Shown here: in pieces, positions 6,185 to 8,216 of the stretch
Layout of the letters: every line of letters starts with the position of its first letter
How positions within the stretch are numbered: position 1 is the stretch's first letter
Assembly: GCA_023425225.1 (NCBI GenBank)
Contig: JAFADB010000019.1
Location: forward strand, 1-8,216
Length of the DNA: 8,216 nucleotides
Direction of reading: 5' to 3'
From: Pseudomonadota bacterium
GTDB taxonomy: Bacteria > Pseudomonadota > Gammaproteobacteria > Xanthomonadales > Xanthomonadaceae
Notes under the pieces: generated by a model
Told to the model about the DNA's origin: nothing
The model's input: only the letters and a program-made list of their open reading frames with translations
The model's database searches: none
Position numbers and translations under genes: made by a program

Positions 6185-7920
6185 GCCGGCACCTCCCGGG
6201 TGCAGGGGCTGGAAGCTTCGCGCGACGCGGCGCCGCCGAGGTAGCGCGCGCGCTTCTTCGGCTTGAGCCGCTGCAGGTCGACCTCGATCAGGCCGTCCAC
6301 CGCGTCGCTGAAATCCGGATCCACGCCGAAGCCGAGGAAGCGCGCGCCGCCGGGCTCGCACAGCTCGACGTACTGCTTGTAGAGCATCGGGATGGTGGCG
6401 CCGAGCGCCTCCAGGTTCTCCTTGAGGACGCGCATCGCGGTCGCCGCGTCCAGCGCCTGGAACAGCGCGGCCGGCGCATCGGCGGCGAACGGCCGCCGCG
6501 GCGTGGCCGCGCGCGTGCCGTCGGCGTGGTAGCGGCTGTAGTAGGCCACGATCTGCGCGCGTGCGGCCTCGGGCAGGGCCGCGCTGATCGACACCGAGCC
6601 GACCAGGTAGCGGATCTGCGGATGCCGGCGCAGGTAGGCGCCGATGCCCTGCCACAGGTAGTCGATGCTGCGGCTGCCCCAGTAATCCGGCACCACGAAG
6701 CTGCGGCCCAGCTCCAGCGCCTGCGCCAGCCGCGGCACCATCGCCTCGTCGTAGTCGAACAGGCTGGCGGTGTAGAGCCCGTCCAGCCCGCGCCGCGCCA
6801 GCAGGCCGGCACAGCGCGCGACCCGGTAGGCGCCGACGATGCGGCCGGCGGCGCCGTCCCACAGCACGATGTGCTCGTACCAGGCATCGAAGCGGTCGAG
6901 GTCGCGCGCCAGGCCGGTGCCCTCGCCGACCTCGCGGAAGGTCAGTTCGCGCAGCCGGCCGATCTCCAGCAGCAGCGGTGCGTCCTCGGCCAGCGTGCCG
7001 TAGCGCACCTGCTTGCCGTCGAGGGTGTGGCCGAGCAGTTCCAGCGTGACGACGTCCTCGGCCAGCCGCTGCGGCGGCAGCGGCGCGGCCAGCGGCTCGG
7101 CACGGCAGCCGCCAGCGAGCTTGCCCAGCGCGTACAGCTCGCGGCGCAGCGCGCGCAGTTCCTGCTGGTCGTCGCTGCCGTCGGCGGGCAACTGCCGCGG
7201 CTGGCCGATGTGCAGCGCCACCTGCTGCGGGCGCCGCCGTGCCAGCGTCTCGCGCGCCAGCAGCGCGGTGCCGGCCGGCCGGAACACCGCCGAGGCGCCA
7301 TAGAACAGCGCAGAATTGCGCGCCTGCACGCACACCGGCAGCAACGGCGCGCCGGTGCGGCGGGCGAAATGCAGGAAGCCGCGGCGCCAGCGCCCGTCCC
7401 GCACGCCACGCCAGCCCAGCCGCGACACCTCGCCGGCCGGGAACACGATCACGCAGCGCTCCTGCCGCAGCGCCTGCTCCACCGCCAGCACGCTGGCGCG
7501 CGAGGGCTGGCCGCCGAGGATGCGCACCGGCAGCAGCAGCTCGCGCAGCGGCTCGACCACCTGCAGCCAGTCGTTGGCGACGATGCACACGTCGCTGCGC
7601 ACCCGCCCGATGGCCTCCAGCAGCGCCAGCGCGTCGCGTGCGCCGGAAGGATGATTGGCCAGCACCAGCAGCCGGCCCTGGCGCGGGATGCGCTGCAGGT
7701 CGGCCGGGGACACCTCGCAGCCGGTCTTGAGGAAGTCCAGCGCCGCGCGCACGAACTCCAGCCCGCGCAGCCCCGGCACGCCGGCGAGGAAGCGCTCGGC
7801 CCGGCCCAGCCCCGACCAGCGCCCGAAACCGCGCAGCAGCGGCTTGACCAGCTTCGCCCTGCGGCCGCTGAACAAGCCCGGATACCGCTGCTGCAGGGTC
7901 TGCTCGAGCAGTGTCGCCAT
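6181..7920 (-). CDS. OlsF-like fusion: PlsC-type acyltransferase plus GNAT-type N-acyltransferase
   Basis: This 579-residue protein joins two acyl-transfer domains. The N-terminal part (about 80-240) is a lysophospholipid acyltransferase: LVLANHPSGARD (85-96) carries the catalytic His/Asp motif, FPAGEVSR (160-167) is the acceptor-binding block and APLLPV (191-196) the last block. The C-terminal part (about 290-555) is an OlsB/autoinducer-synthase-like GNAT domain with FREVGEGTG (328-336), DRFDAWYEHIVLWD (342-355), ELGRSFVVPDYW (403-414), LVGSVSIS (439-446) and FGVDPDFSDAVDGLIEVDL (531-549). The same order occurs in OlsF of Serratia and Vibrio, where the C-terminal domain acylates the ornithine amino group and the N-terminal domain adds the second acyl chain. 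That gives a working role in ornithine or another amino-acid lipid; the head group cannot be read from sequence. The ATG at 7920 is chosen for its GGAGG at 7 bases over an ATG 18 codons upstream. It heads a two-gene unit with the phosphoesterase. Confidence 0.85.
   Translation of the reverse strand: MATLLEQTLQQRYPGLFSGRRAKLVKPLLRGFGRWSGLGRAERFLAGVPGLRGLEFVRAALDFLKTGCEVSPADLQRIPRQGRLLVLANHPSGARDALALLEAIGRVRSDVCIVANDWLQVVEPLRELLLPVRILGGQPSRASVLAVEQALRQERCVIVFPAGEVSRLGWRGVRDGRWRRGFLHFARRTGAPLLPVCVQARNSALFYGASAVFRPAGTALLARETLARRRPQQVALHIGQPRQLPADGSDDQQELRALRRELYALGKLAGGCRAEPLAAPLPPQRLAEDVVTLELLGHTLDGKQVRYGTLAEDAPLLLEIGRLRELTFREVGEGTGLARDLDRFDAWYEHIVLWDGAAGRIVGAYRVARCAGLLARRGLDGLYTASLFDYDEAMVPRLAQALELGRSFVVPDYWGSRSIDYLWQGIGAYLRRHPQIRYLVGSVSISAALPEAARAQIVAYYSRYHADGTRAATPRRPFAADAPAALFQALDAATAMRVLKENLEALGATIPMLYKQYVELCEPGGARFLGFGVDPDFSDAVDGLIEVDLQRLKPKKRARYLGGAASREASSPCTREVPA
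6192..6196 (-). promoter_or_regulatory. Ribosome binding site of the LpxH-like gene
   Basis: GGAGG on the minus strand (6196-6192), 7 bases before the ATG at 6184 and lying within the last codons of the acyltransferase gene. It decides the start among many upstream open codons. Confidence 0.75.
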
Positions 7921-7927
7921 GCACGCC

Positions 7928-7932
7928 CCTCC
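7928..7932 (-). promoter_or_regulatory. Ribosome binding site of the OlsF-like gene
   Basis: GGAGG on the minus strand (7932-7928) is 7 bases from the ATG at 7920. The next in-frame ATG upstream, at 7974, lacks such a site and would only add an alanine-rich stretch, so 7920 is preferred. Confidence 0.75.
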
Positions 7933-8005
7933 GTTCCCGTTGCGCGCATGCTCGGCGGCGGCGGCGACGGCCATGTGGCAGCGGCAAGGCAGTTGCGTGA
8001 CGGCC

Positions 8006-8024
8006 GCCCGGCTTAACTCCGGGC
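8006..8024. promoter_or_regulatory. Inverted repeat in the divergent metK / OlsF-like intergenic region
   Basis: GCCCGG (8006-8011) and CCGGGC (8019-8024) are perfect complements around CTTAACT. A second tiny palindrome, CCCGC-A-GCGGG, follows at 8028-8038. They lie 86-104 bases upstream of the OlsF-like start and 75-107 bases before metK, where either a protein-binding site or an mRNA leader hairpin would be possible. There is no T-run for termination. No known regulator consensus is recognised. Confidence 0.35.
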
Positions 8025-8057
8025 AACCCCGCAGCGGGCAGAATGCACGGCCACCCC

Positions 8058-8078
8058 GGCGCGTGTATCATGCGCGCC
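8058..8078 (+). promoter_or_regulatory. Candidate metK promoter element within an inverted repeat
   Basis: GGCGCG (8058-8063) and CGCGCC (8073-8078) flank TGTATCATG. The embedded TATCAT (8066-8071) is a fair -10 hexamer on the plus strand and would start RNA near 8078, about 35 bases before the metK ATG. No good -35 box is found 16-18 bases upstream, so strength and identity are uncertain. The inverted repeat around the -10 could be an operator or chance. Confidence 0.4.
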
Positions 8079-8112
8079 CATCTTTTCATCCGAATCAAGG
8101 GATATAAGCCCG

Positions 8113-8216
8113 ATGTCCAGCTACCTGTTCACTTCCGAATCGGTCTCCGAAGGCCATCCGGACAAGATCGCCGACCAGATCTCCGATGCGGTGCTGGACG
8201 CGATCATCGCCAAGGA
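8113..8216 (+). CDS. metK: S-adenosylmethionine synthetase, N-terminal part
   Basis: The first 34 codons are present before the window ends. MSSYLFTSESVSEGHPDKIADQ-type residues match MetK almost exactly. EGHPDK (13-18) carries the ATP-binding His15 and the magnesium-binding Asp17, equivalent to His14 and Asp16 of the E. coli enzyme. MetK joins methionine and ATP to make S-adenosylmethionine in the cytoplasm, the methyl donor and methionine-cycle intermediate. The ATG at 8113 gives the standard N-terminus. AAGGGA at 8097-8102 is a usable but slightly distant Shine-Dalgarno (10 bases). It is transcribed away from the OlsF-like gene. The leader is short (about 35 bases if the TATCAT promoter is right), and I see no SAM-binding riboswitch fold in it. 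Confidence 0.97.
   Translation, partial: MSSYLFTSESVSEGHPDKIADQISDAVLDAIIAK

Noticed and set aside
6526..8016. A 496-codon plus-strand open frame opposite the OlsF-like gene
   Set aside because: His/Gln/Arg/Ala-rich shadow with no domain; the opposite strand encodes a protein with conserved acyltransferase blocks.
5384..8098. A 904-codon minus-strand open frame that includes the phosphoesterase at its end
   Set aside because: Only the last 266 residues carry motifs. The upstream part is Arg/Ala/Gly-rich and runs out of frame over the acyltransferase, which has clear family motifs and its own ribosome site.
8025..8112. SAM or SAH riboswitch in the metK leader
   Set aside because: The probable leader is too short and no multi-helix fold or conserved riboswitch core was recognised.

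Overview
The window is GC-rich and densely coded, and it reads as chromosome from a Xanthomonadaceae-type gammaproteobacterium (Xanthomonas, Stenotrophomonas, Lysobacter or a relative). The grounds are the start of metK at the right edge, whose N-terminus looks Xanthomonas-like, strong G/C third-position use in every gene, and a pair of GTCCCCGC/GCGGGGAC repeat arms of the kind scattered between genes in this family. The genus cannot be fixed from the sequence alone.

Layout: everything except metK is on the minus strand. From right to left: metK starts at 8113 on the plus strand and runs off the window. A shared upstream region (7921-8112) separates it from a two-gene lipid-type unit. That unit is a 579-residue protein joining a PlsC-like acyltransferase to a GNAT-like N-acyltransferase, resembling the bifunctional ornithine-lipid synthase OlsF, followed through an ATGA stop/start overlap by a 266-residue LpxH-like metallophosphoesterase. 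After about 100 bases with a palindrome come four tightly coupled genes: a TolC-family outer-membrane factor, an HlyD/EmrA-type periplasmic adaptor and two paralogous ABC-2-type permeases. Together they look like an envelope-spanning exporter, but no ATP-binding subunit lies in the window. The operon ends at 520. A gap of about 330 bases follows, holding a 120-bp element with perfect 28-bp inverted arms (REPIN/MITE-like) and a short GTTTCC hexamer array. The left edge holds the first 64 codons of a YdjM/DUF457-type membrane protein.

The two minus-strand units suggest two envelope jobs: making or remodelling an acylated (amino) lipid, and exporting an unknown substrate across both membranes. 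No new defence or mobile system was seen. The points most worth a second look are the exporter without an ATPase, the coupling of an OlsF-like fusion with an LpxH-like phosphoesterase, the uncertain start of the outer-membrane factor beside a palindrome, and the REPIN-like element.
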